This document shows positions 18,373-26,691 of a stretch of DNA of 64,000 nt, piece by piece. The notes under the pieces are model-generated. The model made no database searches. It saw only the letters and a list, made by a program, of their open reading frames with translations, and had not been told where the DNA came from. The DNA lies in assembly GCF_000382405.1 (NCBI RefSeq), contig NZ_KB908260.1:124001-188000 (forward strand). The letters are read 5' to 3'. How positions within the stretch are numbered: the first letter of the stretch is position 1; each line of letters begins with the position of its first letter. The translations under genes were made by a program, and so were the position numbers. This DNA comes from Mycobacterium sp. 141. GTDB lineage: Bacteria; Actinomycetota; Actinomycetes; Mycobacteriales; Mycobacteriaceae.

Positions 18373-19779
18373 ATGCTCGAGAGCGATCGCGCTAGATGGA
18401 AACATCGGCCCACCGTCGCTGTGTCCGCGGCCGCCGCGGGTCGCAGGCGTGGGTGGCGCGGCATGCCGGGCTTGATCATCGTCGGCGGTGTGGCGATCAT
18501 CCTCACTGCGTGGTACGGCCTCGGCCACGCCACGCCCCGCGCCGCTACAGCGGAGATAGTCGCGGCCGCGGTCACGGTCATCACCGTCTGGCACGGAATG
18601 TTGCTCGGCCGCCCGATCACCAGACTGCACGGCACGCTGGCACTGGCGGCGGTGCTGCTGGCCGTCCTGGCAGATGACATCGGCGAGGTCGGCGGCTTCG
18701 CGGTGTTCATCCTCGCGGCCGGAGTTCTACTGATGCTCCCCTGCCAGTCACGGGCCGAGCCCGAGGCATTGCCACAAGTGCACCGGCTGGTGGACCAGAC
18801 CCACGACGACCCATTGGCGCCATTTGCGATGGCCGCCGACAAAAGTTATGTCTTCAGCACCGATAACAGTGCGGGCGTGGCCTACCGGGCGCTGGGTGGA
18901 CTGGCGGTGGTCAGCGGCGATCCGATCGGCGACGAAAATCGCTACCCCGAAGTGGTCGGCCGATTCGCAGCGCTCTGCCGGTCCCGCGGCTGGCGGATCG
19001 TGGTCCTGGCGGCATCGGAATCCCGCATAGCACTGTGGTTGGACGCCGACGGGGTCGGCAGTCTCAAAGCGATCCCCATCGGGCGCGATGTCGTCATCGA
19101 CGTCGGCGAATTCAGTCTCTTGGGTCGGAAAAAACGCAATCTGCGCCAAGCGGTGCAGCGGACCCACAACGCGGGAATCACCACCGAGATCATTGCCGAA
19201 CAGGACCTCGACGCCGACCTACGAGCCGAACTCGCCGATGTCGTGCGAGCGTCCGGCAGAGGTGCGGCCGGAGAACGTGGATTCGCGATGATGCTGGGCG
19301 ACACCCTCTCCGGCCGCTACCCCGACGTGTGGCTGATCATCGCTCGTGATCGATTGGGGCGAGCACAGGCATTTCATCGTTATGTCACAGCTGCGGCAAC
19401 AGACCTGAGCCTGGAACTGCCCTGGCGACGCAAGGGCGCTCCCAATGGAATCGACGAACGCCTCACCGTCGACATCATCGAATGGGCTCAACGCACCGGA
19501 ATTCAACGGGTTTCCCTCGCCTTCGCGCCGTTCCCCGAACTTTTCGCCAAGGACCCGACGGCAGGGATCGCTGTCCACGCCGGTTACCTGCTGGCCCATA
19601 TCGGCGACCGGCTCATCAAATTGGAGTCGATCTACCGGTACCTGCGAAAATTCGATGCCCTGAAAGAACGCCGGTACGTACTCTTCCCGCCGACTCACCT
19701 GCTGTCGACCCTGTTCATCCTCTTGCGCCTGGAATTCGGCCACCGTCCAGACCGCGGCCCGTTGAAGACCGATCCGTGA
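18373..19779 (+). CDS. Lysylphosphatidylglycerol synthase C-terminal-domain protein (DUF2156, MprF-like)
   Basis: The 468-residue protein has three or four N-terminal membrane helices (PGLIIVGGVAIILTAWYGLG, a long stretch near 60-120) and a cytosolic aminoacyl-phosphatidylglycerol synthase-like GNAT pair. The motifs SYVFSTDNSAGVAYRALGGLAVVSGDPIGD, KKRNLRQAVQRTHNAGI and DERLTVDIIEWAQ are visible. This family transfers an aminoacyl group to lipids. No lysyl-tRNA synthetase domain is fused, unlike LysX, so donor and acceptor are open. GAGGAGG precedes the ATG. Confidence 0.85.
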   Translation: MLESDRARWKHRPTVAVSAAAAGRRRGWRGMPGLIIVGGVAIILTAWYGLGHATPRAATAEIVAAAVTVITVWHGMLLGRPITRLHGTLALAAVLLAVLADDIGEVGGFAVFILAAGVLLMLPCQSRAEPEALPQVHRLVDQTHDDPLAPFAMAADKSYVFSTDNSAGVAYRALGGLAVVSGDPIGDENRYPEVVGRFAALCRSRGWRIVVLAASESRIALWLDADGVGSLKAIPIGRDVVIDVGEFSLLGRKKRNLRQAVQRTHNAGITTEIIAEQDLDADLRAELADVVRASGRGAAGERGFAMMLGDTLSGRYPDVWLIIARDRLGRAQAFHRYVTAAATDLSLELPWRRKGAPNGIDERLTVDIIEWAQRTGIQRVSLAFAPFPELFAKDPTAGIAVHAGYLLAHIGDRLIKLESIYRYLRKFDALKERRYVLFPPTHLLSTLFILLRLEFGHRPDRGPLKTDP

Positions 19780-19784
19780 TTCGG

Positions 19785-19808
19785 GTTTCGTGTTCGCGCA
19801 ACCGGGAT
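19785..19808 (+). promoter_or_regulatory. SigF-like promoter for the glycine-rich secreted protein
   Basis: GTTT (19785-19788), 15 bases and GGGAT (19804-19808) begin just after the stop of the LPG-synthase-like gene and end 11 bases before the next ATG. The last base of the -10 (and T/A fourth position) departs from GGGTA, but a short leader is seen at other promoters here. Confidence 0.45.
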
Positions 19809-19819
19809 ATCCCGAAGAC

Positions 19820-20188
19820 ATGATGAAGCTCAACCTAGGAACCAGGATCAAGCGCGACGTCGCACCTCTGGTGTTCGCCGGAGCCGTCGCATCAGCTATC
19901 GCCGCCGCGCCATTCGCGACAGCACAGGTCCCCGGCCAGTTGGCGAGTGTGCAGCCTGGCACCATCGCGACTGTCCCGCTCGACCCGGGTGGCGGCGGGT
20001 GTATCAACGGCCAATGCGGGTCTGGCGGCACCGATAACGGGCCGGGCGGCGGCCCCGGAGGTAGCGGCTGTGTGCCTAGCGCGAACGGCCCGATCTGCGG
20101 GTCCGGCGGCGTCAACGGTGGCCCCGGCGGGGTTCCCGGTGGCAGCGGCTGCCTCCCCGGCGTGGGCTGCGGTTCCGGTCACGGCTGA
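19820..20188 (+). CDS. Secreted glycine- and cysteine-rich repeat protein
   Basis: The 122-residue protein has a Sec signal peptide (MMKLNLGTRIKRDVAPLVFAGA...ASA/ATAQV). The mature part is built of Gly-rich repeats with three cysteine pairs: GCINGQCGSGG, GCVPSANGPICGSGG and GCLPGVGCGSG. Cysteine pairing would make three small disulfide loops in a flexible chain. There is no known enzymatic domain. It lies 40 bases after the LPG-synthase-like gene and may be partly co-transcribed. The role is unknown, perhaps cell-envelope. Confidence 0.75.
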   Translation: MMKLNLGTRIKRDVAPLVFAGAVASAIAAAPFATAQVPGQLASVQPGTIATVPLDPGGGGCINGQCGSGGTDNGPGGGPGGSGCVPSANGPICGSGGVNGGPGGVPGGSGCLPGVGCGSGHG

Positions 20189-20315
20189 CACACGCGAGAC
20201 GGCGGTGTGAGGCGGACGGCGCCGGATACGCAACGACACGGCCATATCGGCGCTCTCCGCTGCGGCTTACAGAATTCCCACCGGGTCGCCTGAGTCCGAC
20301 AGCACGCTCGACTGT

Positions 20316-20344
20316 GCCTCCACCACGATGGCCGTGGTGGAGGC
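20316..20344. terminator. Strong hairpin downstream of the glycine-rich gene
   Basis: A perfect 12-bp stem (GCCTCCACCACG pairing with CGTGGTGGAGGC) with a 5-base loop lies about 130 bases after the stop. No U-tract follows, which is common for mycobacterial terminators. It could also be a mobile-element scar. Confidence 0.45.
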
Positions 20345-20471
20345 GCAGCCCGCGACGTGACGGATATACCCGGCCGCTTACCGCCATCGGATGCTCGGGT
20401 CGTCGATTCATCACACTGTCTGCCAAGGGATTGCCGTCCTAACACCGCACAAAGTTGACATCCCGCAGAGA

Positions 20472-20639
20472 TCAGACCACGACGCGGAATTCCTTTAGCG
20501 ACAGATCAGCAGGATCCGGGACGTTCATACCGGCCGCAGAGACCATCTCGGTGTTGCCAAAAAAAGCATCGCGTGGGAGGAAGACCGTTTCCAGTAACAG
20601 CTGTCCCGGGTCCGCTGGGATTTGCGGCGGCTGATCGAA
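20472..20639 (-). pseudogene. C-terminal relic, possibly of an Orn/Lys/Arg decarboxylase
   Basis: The last 55 codons of a minus-strand frame read LLLETVFLPRDAFFGNTEMV... to SLKEFRVVV. The PRDAFF-x2-TE-x-V run resembles a segment of PLP-dependent basic amino acid decarboxylases. The preceding part of the frame is unrelated and overlaps the vapC relic in another frame. No full gene is present. The assignment is weak. Confidence 0.25.
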
Positions 20640-20677
20640 TTGGGCCGCGGCCGAGCGCAGTGCTGTCGTAGCTGCCT

Positions 20678-20749
20678 GATAGCGAGTTCGCCCTCCAGCG
20701 GCCCGATGTCGGTGGCGATGACCACGCTTGTGTCGAGGATGGCTCTCAC
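20678..20749 (-). pseudogene. vapC (PIN toxin) N-terminal fragment
   Basis: From a GTG the frame reads RAILDTSVVIATDIGPLEGELAI, the N-terminus of VapC PIN-domain RNases with the first catalytic Asp in LDTS. After about 24 residues the sequence changes into unrelated DNA, so the remaining catalytic acids are lost. It overlaps the antitoxin relic as GTGA, the usual vapBC arrangement. Confidence 0.65.
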
Positions 20750-20802
20750 TCAGGTATCCAGGGGTCGCGGAGTTCGTGGGAGATCCGAATGCACTGTGGC
20801 TC
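20746..20802 (-). pseudogene. vapB antitoxin C-terminal fragment
   Basis: The frame ends RISHELRDPWIPE and stop, resembling the toxin-wrapping tail of VapB antitoxins. It overlaps the vapC GTG by 4 bases. The upstream DNA-binding part is missing. Confidence 0.5.
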
Positions 20803-21315
20803 AATGTTTTCTACTGTGAAGGAACGAGAATCAGCAGCCGCGCTGGGATGCGTTTTACCTGAGCGCCGAGCCGGAATTCGGAGGCTCAGCTGTAGAATTC
20901 TGGACCAAGCCGGACGCATGAGAGAGCATCGCAGGCTTCCCGCTAAGGCGAATTTATCAGGCGCGCAACAGATTTGCGGAAACCGCCTGACCTACATACG
21001 ACAAGAGCTTCGCGTCCACGCTACTGAGCCCCTTCAGCAAAACAAGCAACGCGAGGTCCACCGGATAGCCGGCACGCATCGATCCGACAGCGACAGTGGC
21101 CTGGATCAGCCTGGCGATTGAACACTTTCTGAACCAAATGCTAGCCTAGCCCCAGAATGTTCGCTTTAACGGGTCGCTTTGGATTCCGCTGCTGTCAAAG
21201 GACACAACGTGTAGGTCCGGTCGGCACGCGATCAGCATCACGTGGGCCTCGTCACGCAATAGGGTTTCGCCGATGCCGCGTTGGCTGATGCCCGACTACC
21301 GCAATAGTTACCGCT
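20803..21315. other. Decayed intergenic region
   Basis: About 500 bases separate the vapBC relics from the TetR gene. Frames on both strands are short and carry no recognisable motif. It is likely degenerate accessory DNA. The promoter of the TetR gene should lie in the last 100 bases, but none was recognised. Confidence 0.4.
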
Positions 21316-21930
21316 GTGGCGGCTCACATGGTTAAGCCCGTCACCCCGGATACGTCGGGCCGCCGACCCGGTGGACGGACTGCACGCGTCCGGGAGCGCA
21401 CGCTGCAGGCGACGGTTGAGCTCGTGGCCCTGCGTGGGATCAGCGGGCTGCGCTATGAGGACGTGGCTGAGCGCGCAGGAGTGAGTAGAACCAGCGTCTA
21501 CCGGAACTGGCCACAGCGCGGCAAGCTGGTCAGCGACGCGCTGTCCGCTTTCGCCGAAGATGCCGTTCCAATGCCGGACTCGGGCGACATCCGTGCTGAC
21601 CTAGTCCAATTTTTGGTGGCCCTGGTCGCGGCCTATTCCACGCCGCTTGGACAAGCACTCGTGCAGGCCTTGGGGACCACCCGCGATGACCCTGAAGTTC
21701 AGCAAACGGTGAACGATGTTTTCGAGCGGAGGTTGTCAGTATTGCGCCGCCGGCTCGACAGGGGCCGCGACCGTGGTGAGCTGCCGGACATGGACGTTCA
21801 CTTCCTCGCCGAGATGTTAACGGGTCCTGTCCACATGTGGCTTCTCCGCGGGACACGGCCGTTCACGCGCGCCGATGCCGAACGCATCAGTGATGTTGTG
21901 TTGGCCGGAATCCGGGCTGTCAGCTCATGA
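21316..21930 (+). CDS. TetR/AcrR family transcriptional regulator
   Basis: The 204-residue protein has an N-terminal TetR helix-turn-helix (RTLQATVELVALRGISGLRYEDVAERAGVSRTSVYRNWPQRGKLV, residues ~28-72) and a helical ligand-binding domain. It starts at GTG; the ATG at 21328 is an equally good start. It lies 780 bases upstream of a hydrolase-monooxygenase operon on the same strand and may control it. Confidence 0.85.
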   Translation: MAAHMVKPVTPDTSGRRPGGRTARVRERTLQATVELVALRGISGLRYEDVAERAGVSRTSVYRNWPQRGKLVSDALSAFAEDAVPMPDSGDIRADLVQFLVALVAAYSTPLGQALVQALGTTRDDPEVQQTVNDVFERRLSVLRRRLDRGRDRGELPDMDVHFLAEMLTGPVHMWLLRGTRPFTRADAERISDVVLAGIRAVSS

Positions 21931-22708
21931 CCACGCACCCATCGCGCGCTGGACGGTGCTTATCGTGAAGCCGGGCCGTGTCGGGCTGTCTGGACGAGTA
22001 TCCCGTCCTGCTCGACCACAAGGCCGTCGGCCAGTGTGGCCTCGGCGCAACCGGACACTTTCATTCGGATTTCCCGACCATCCTGTAGTCGATTTCCCCA
22101 CCCTCGGTAACGAAATGACCGTCATCGTCCAACTAAGCAGTGGTTCAGCACCTTTCGACGATCCGAGGCTGGACAATCCAGGTGTGCAGGAAGCTATCTG
22201 CACAAATGGTCCCCGTAGCCAACGCCCCTATTACACCTGGTGACAGTATGACTATGTGTCATTGACCTACGACATCGAGCGCCAATAACATCGGCCACCG
22301 CAGCTTGTTTCGGACAAAGGGGGCGGCGGCATGTCGGTCGACGACATCGTGGTGTTTCAAGACGCGGATCTATTGCGGCGCGCAGAACAAGAACTTCACG
22401 ATGGCGGAGCGCTGGGAGTCCGGGGCTAGTGCTCCTGGCGTGTTCAGTTCCGCTGCAAAGGATTTCGATCTTCTCGCCGCTCTTGCAGCGGTCAGCGACC
22501 GGGCGGCGGAAGTAGGCGAGGTCTTTTTTTACCGCGCGTACGATCCAGGATGGGGGCGGCGATGCCAGCCTCGGTCGACCAAGGGTGACAACCCGAACAA
22601 GATGCGGCACATTCCCTCTCCCCCACCGGCGGCGGTCCGTGGCCCTTGAATGCCGCATGGGGAGATGCTAGCTTAAGTGAACAAATAGTTTCTTTAAGGA
22701 GGTTCCCG
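21931..22708. other. Non-coding or decayed region before the hydrolase-monooxygenase operon
   Basis: Almost 800 bases contain only short open frames. A 34-residue minus-strand frame near 21960-22064 and a 32-residue plus-strand frame near 22331-22430 have natural-looking composition but no recognised family. Directly upstream of 22709 is an AT-rich stretch with an imperfect inverted repeat around TGAACAAATAGTTTC and a strong AAGGAGG site, likely the operon promoter and operator. Confidence 0.4.
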
Positions 22709-23494
22709 ATGCCGACGTTGCGGTTCGGCGATCAGGTCATCGCGTATTCCGTACATGGCAGCGGAGAGCCCGTCGTCCTTATCCATGGAGGAGAGACCGG
22801 GAAAATCCAGTACGACTCGATGCGCACCCTGCTCGGGCCGGGGGTTCGCGCCATCGGCTACGACCAGCGGGATACCGGTGATTCACTGAATCCGGCTGAT
22901 TCCTATGGCATTCAGGACCTCGCCGATGATTGCCAGGCCCTGATCGAAGGACTCGGCTACCAGCGCGCCCACATCTTCGGCGCATCGTTCGGCGGGGCAA
23001 TCGCGCTGCAACTGGCCTTGACCAGACCACAGGTGGTGCACAGCCTGGCCCTGGGTGCAACGCTTGCGCGAATTGATTTCCAAGCGAACGCCACAACTGG
23101 CGCCATCGTGGAAACCCCGCCAGATCAACGCACAGCGCAGATGCTCGACTTCGTTCTGTCTCCGCAGGGGCAAGCATCTGAGGAAATGGTCGCAGAGCTG
23201 ATGGCGCTGCTGATCCACCGGACACCGGAGGCAGACGTCCGGCGACTGGACGCGGTGCGCCATTTCGATGTGACCGATCGGCTAGCAGAGATCGCCGCGC
23301 CAACGCTGCTCATCTACGGCCAGGACGACCAGGGAGCGACCCCTGCCGCCGGCGAGCAGATCGCCGCGGCGATCCCGAACTCGCGCCTGGAGTTGCTTCC
23401 TGGTGTTCGCCACGGCATCACGGTCGAAGGCAAGCACCAAACCGCCAAGCTGCTGCGCGAATTTGTACTCGCACACCCAATCAACGGATCGTAA
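22709..23494 (+). CDS. Alpha/beta hydrolase
   Basis: The 261-residue protein has the fold pattern PVVLIHGGETG near residue 20, nucleophile elbow GASFGG (Ser about 93), the likely acid in YGQDDQGATP and the His in GVRHGI. AAGGAGG precedes the ATG, and the stop is 10 bases before the monooxygenase GTG, so the two are an operon. The substrate is unknown; coupling with a flavin monooxygenase suggests ester or ring-cleavage hydrolysis of a xenobiotic. Confidence 0.85.
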   Translation: MPTLRFGDQVIAYSVHGSGEPVVLIHGGETGKIQYDSMRTLLGPGVRAIGYDQRDTGDSLNPADSYGIQDLADDCQALIEGLGYQRAHIFGASFGGAIALQLALTRPQVVHSLALGATLARIDFQANATTGAIVETPPDQRTAQMLDFVLSPQGQASEEMVAELMALLIHRTPEADVRRLDAVRHFDVTDRLAEIAAPTLLIYGQDDQGATPAAGEQIAAAIPNSRLELLPGVRHGITVEGKHQTAKLLREFVLAHPINGS

Positions 23495-23504
23495 GGAGCG
23501 TGGC

Positions 23505-24626
23505 GTGAAAGTTCTAGTTGTCGGCGCCGGTGTCGCCGGTCTCGGCGTGGGCCTCAACCTCGGCCGCTCAGGTCACGACGTGATGATCATCGAGCGCGCG
23601 AACCACCTGCGTACCAACGGCTCTCCCATTGACGTGCGCGGTGATGCAATCGCTACCGTACGGAAGATGGGACTTCTCGACGCCGTGCTCAACGCACGAA
23701 TTTCGATGTCCCAGCAGTCAGTCTTTGTCGATGCCGATGGTCAAGTCACCGCTCAACTTCCCTGGACGTCGCGGGTGGTCAGCGATTCCGACGACGATAT
23801 CGAAATCGCGCGGGAAGACCTGGCGAACATCCTCGCCGACGCCCTTCCGTCCAATGTGGCACTTCGTATGAGCGATTCCGTCACGTCCTTGTCCGAGGTG
23901 GACGAAGGCGTGGACGTCGTCTTTTCATCGGGCGGGACCGGCCGGTTCGACTTCGTCGTTGGTGCCGACGGGCTGCACTCAACGGTGCGACGGCTCACCT
24001 TCGGTCCCGAATCCGAGTACGTCCACCATCTAGGCTGCTACATCGCGATCGCTGACTTGCCGTCAGGCAAGGTCTCTGGCGTCAGCACCATCTACAACTA
24101 TCCCGACCACATGGTGGGGGCGATGGGATACAAAGATACCGGCCTGGCTGTCTTCCTGTTCCGCTCCGAACCTCTCGATTACGACTACCACGACATCGAC
24201 CAGCAGCGAAACATCCTCGCCGATGCCTACGCTGGCCACACCGAGTGGCGGATCCCGGAACTGCTCGAGGCCGCCGAGGGTGATCCCGAGCTGTACTTCG
24301 ACTCAGCGAGTCAGATCCACATGCCCTGTTGGCATCGGGGAGGCGTGGTGCTCATCGGCGATGCCGCCCACGCCGCGTCGGGGCTGTCGGGCCGCGGTAC
24401 CTCACTTGCGCTGACTGGTGCCGACTTCCTCGCCGAGGAGGTGGGCCGCAGCGGCCGCGACCTGGCTGCCGCGTTCAAAGCATACGAAAGCCGTCAGCGC
24501 CCCTATGTGCAGGCGGGGCAAGCAATTCCCGACGGCGGCGGGCTCGCCCTGACGCTGCCCGACTCCTGGGAGGCAATCCATGCGCGCAACGCACAGATTC
24601 GGGCGGCAGCGACCGACCAGAGCTGA
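23505..24626 (+). CDS. FAD-dependent monooxygenase (group A, copy 1)
   Basis: The 373-residue protein has the three FAD motifs of aromatic hydroxylases: VVGAGVAGLGVGLNLGRSGH at the N-terminus, DFVVGADGLHSTVRR in the middle and LIGDAAHAASGLSGRGTSLA near 283-302. It starts at GTG with AAGGAG upstream. The family includes aromatic hydroxylases and tetracycline-inactivating enzymes. It closely resembles the copy at 26692-27810. A ring-hydroxylation role on an unknown aromatic or polyketide is inferred. Confidence 0.88.
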   Translation: MKVLVVGAGVAGLGVGLNLGRSGHDVMIIERANHLRTNGSPIDVRGDAIATVRKMGLLDAVLNARISMSQQSVFVDADGQVTAQLPWTSRVVSDSDDDIEIAREDLANILADALPSNVALRMSDSVTSLSEVDEGVDVVFSSGGTGRFDFVVGADGLHSTVRRLTFGPESEYVHHLGCYIAIADLPSGKVSGVSTIYNYPDHMVGAMGYKDTGLAVFLFRSEPLDYDYHDIDQQRNILADAYAGHTEWRIPELLEAAEGDPELYFDSASQIHMPCWHRGGVVLIGDAAHAASGLSGRGTSLALTGADFLAEEVGRSGRDLAAAFKAYESRQRPYVQAGQAIPDGGGLALTLPDSWEAIHARNAQIRAAATDQS

Positions 24627-24698
24627 TGCACCATAGTCTCGACGAAAAGGTAAGGCACGGAATAGCTTCGGACTGATGTCGATGAGAGGGGTGTTCGG

Positions 24699-25952
24699 AT
24701 GGGCGCGCAGTCAGATGAACTGAAATTGAGCAAACGATTGACGCACAAGGTCTTCTTCGACGGCGAAGACATGGACTTCATGTTCCAGTACTTCCTGTCC
24801 AACCATGCCGAGCATGGCGCGGCCCTGGGCGAACTCTTCAACGTCGCACGCCGCATCGACCCAAAGAGTGATGTGAGTTGGAAGACGGAGTTCGTCAAGG
24901 AGGCCGAAAAAAGTGAAGCGCTTGCCGGGCAGTGTCTCGAGAGCGGCCACCGGATCAGCGCGAGTGATGCTTTCTTGCGAGCCTATACGTACTATCGGGC
25001 GGCGTTCTGTGCTGTAGCACCTGGCGAAGAGGACCATGACCGCATTTATTACAAATCAGCGTCCTGCTTTCGGAGCGGGCTAGACGCAAGATCGGAACTC
25101 GTACCCCATGACTGGGTCACCGTTGATTACAACGGGTACAGATTTCCCGGCTGTCTACTCAAGGCTGATACGACCAATGAGCCGAAGCCAACGATATACT
25201 TCCACAACGGTGGAGAGTCGCACAAAGAAGATGCCTATTTCATGTGCGGGAAGGCGGCGATCGACCGAGGTTACAACTTCCTCATTCTTGATGGGCCATG
25301 GGATCCGCCCGTGCGGTTCTACGAGCCGGAAGCAACGTACAAGGTTTTTGGAGAAACAGAGCTTGCCGGGTGCTGGCGAGCGGCCACCGACATGCTGCTC
25401 GCCCGTCCTGACGTTGACTCCGGCGGGCTTGTCCTGGCCGGGGCCAGTTACGGTGGGGCGAAGACGATGTACCACGCGACCGTAGATGACCGGTTTGCCG
25501 CAATCGTCCCGAACTCACCCCTCTACTCGATTCCGGAGCTATTCAAGAAAGAAAACGAGGAACTTCCGGTCTATTGGGGAGTGACCCCTGAAGAATCGAG
25601 AAGCTTTGTGGCGACGCTCCCCTTGTTCGCCAGAGTGACGTTGGAGCGAGTCGTTTGGTTTCACGGTTTTGATAGCTTGGTGGACTGGATTCCCAACGCT
25701 GGATTTCTCGATGTGGACTGCTCGAGAATAACGGCACCGTTCCTCTGCATGTACGCGGAAAGCGAAGCGCCAGAGGTGAAGCGACAGGCGGAGTATGCGT
25801 TTGAAAACGTCGCCAGCAAGGTGAAGAGCCAAGCCATTGGAACGCTCGCCGATGGGGCGGATTTGCACTGCCAGGTCAATAACCTCGCCAAAGCTCAACA
25901 GATGATGTTCGACTGGCTCGACGAGGTCTTCGACCACAAGATCTCCAACTGA
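24699..25952 (+). CDS. Alpha/beta hydrolase of the C-C hydrolase/FrsA-like type
   Basis: The 417-residue protein has an N-terminal helical lid region of about 150 residues (MFQYFLSNHAEHGAALGELF, KEAEKSEALAGQCLESGHR). A hydrolase domain follows with TIYFHNGGESHKEDAYF and the nucleophile GASYGG (Ser about 250). The layout resembles 2,6-dihydroxypseudooxynicotine hydrolase, which cleaves a C-C bond. It follows the monooxygenase by 72 bases, supporting a ring-modification pathway. Its base composition is visibly less GC-rich than its neighbours, suggesting transfer. Confidence 0.8.
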   Translation: MGAQSDELKLSKRLTHKVFFDGEDMDFMFQYFLSNHAEHGAALGELFNVARRIDPKSDVSWKTEFVKEAEKSEALAGQCLESGHRISASDAFLRAYTYYRAAFCAVAPGEEDHDRIYYKSASCFRSGLDARSELVPHDWVTVDYNGYRFPGCLLKADTTNEPKPTIYFHNGGESHKEDAYFMCGKAAIDRGYNFLILDGPWDPPVRFYEPEATYKVFGETELAGCWRAATDMLLARPDVDSGGLVLAGASYGGAKTMYHATVDDRFAAIVPNSPLYSIPELFKKENEELPVYWGVTPEESRSFVATLPLFARVTLERVVWFHGFDSLVDWIPNAGFLDVDCSRITAPFLCMYAESEAPEVKRQAEYAFENVASKVKSQAIGTLADGADLHCQVNNLAKAQQMMFDWLDEVFDHKISN

Positions 25953-26011
25953 ACCCCCTCAGCTCCAATCTCGTTGAGACGATTGATCATTCGTAGGCAT
26001 CTGCCGCTGGT

Positions 26012-26620
26012 CTACGCGCCATCCGCGCCGAGCCGGACGAGAGGTAGGAACACGGTGTCCACGATCTCTTCGATGGCCTGATCGGTCAGGGGTGCTAACG
26101 TGACCAACACGTCGTGGCGAAGCAGGTCGGTAGGTAGTTGTGCGACTCGACCCTTGATCTGGTCGGGCCCGATCTCCCCTCGGGCGACAGCCCGGGCGAT
26201 GAGTTTGTTCATGGTGGCGCCACCCTGAACCTCGAGAGCGTCACGTAATTCGGCGATGCGGGTGCCGGTGTCCCGGTAGAAATCACCGAGCCGGGAGACG
26301 ACGGTGACGGCGAGATGGCCGCGTTGGCTGTTGGACTGCTGCAGCAGATTGATGACGTCGCCGCGCAAGCTACCGGTATCGGGCAGGATGAGTGGATCCT
26401 TGATGGTCGCAGCGATCAACGCCGCATGGACTAGTTCGGGCTTCCCGGGCCAGCGCCGGTACAGCACCGCGCGACTGGTGCGGGCCCGCGCGGCGACGCC
26501 ATCGATGGTGAAGTCGTCGTAGCCATGTTCATTCAGTTCGTCCCAGGCCGCGGCCAGAAGCGCGTTCTCTAGCGCGAGACCGCGGCGACGCTGCGGAGCG
26601 ACATCGGGGATAAGAGGCAT
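26012..26620 (-). CDS. TetR/AcrR family transcriptional regulator
   Basis: The 202-residue protein carries the HTH segment NALLAAAWDELNEHGYDDFTIDGVAARARTSRAVLYRRWPGKPEL and a C-terminal domain ending DTVFLPLVRLGADGA. It is divergent from the second FAD monooxygenase with a 71-base gap, the usual arrangement for a repressor of the neighbouring gene. The sequence between them contains GTTAAC-centred short palindromes as possible operator. Confidence 0.87.
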   Translation of the reverse strand: MPLIPDVAPQRRRGLALENALLAAAWDELNEHGYDDFTIDGVAARARTSRAVLYRRWPGKPELVHAALIAATIKDPLILPDTGSLRGDVINLLQQSNSQRGHLAVTVVSRLGDFYRDTGTRIAELRDALEVQGGATMNKLIARAVARGEIGPDQIKGRVAQLPTDLLRHDVLVTLAPLTDQAIEEIVDTVFLPLVRLGADGA

Positions 26621-26691
26621 TGCGTTTCCTAAAGTTAACCGCTACCGTTCGTTGGATACACGACGGATCTTATCTCCGTGGAGGCTTACGG

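Noticed and set aside
22194-22658. A 154-codon minus-strand frame between TetR and hydrolase
   Set aside because: Arg/Cys/Pro-rich with no motif, no ribosome-binding site and no continuity with neighbours.
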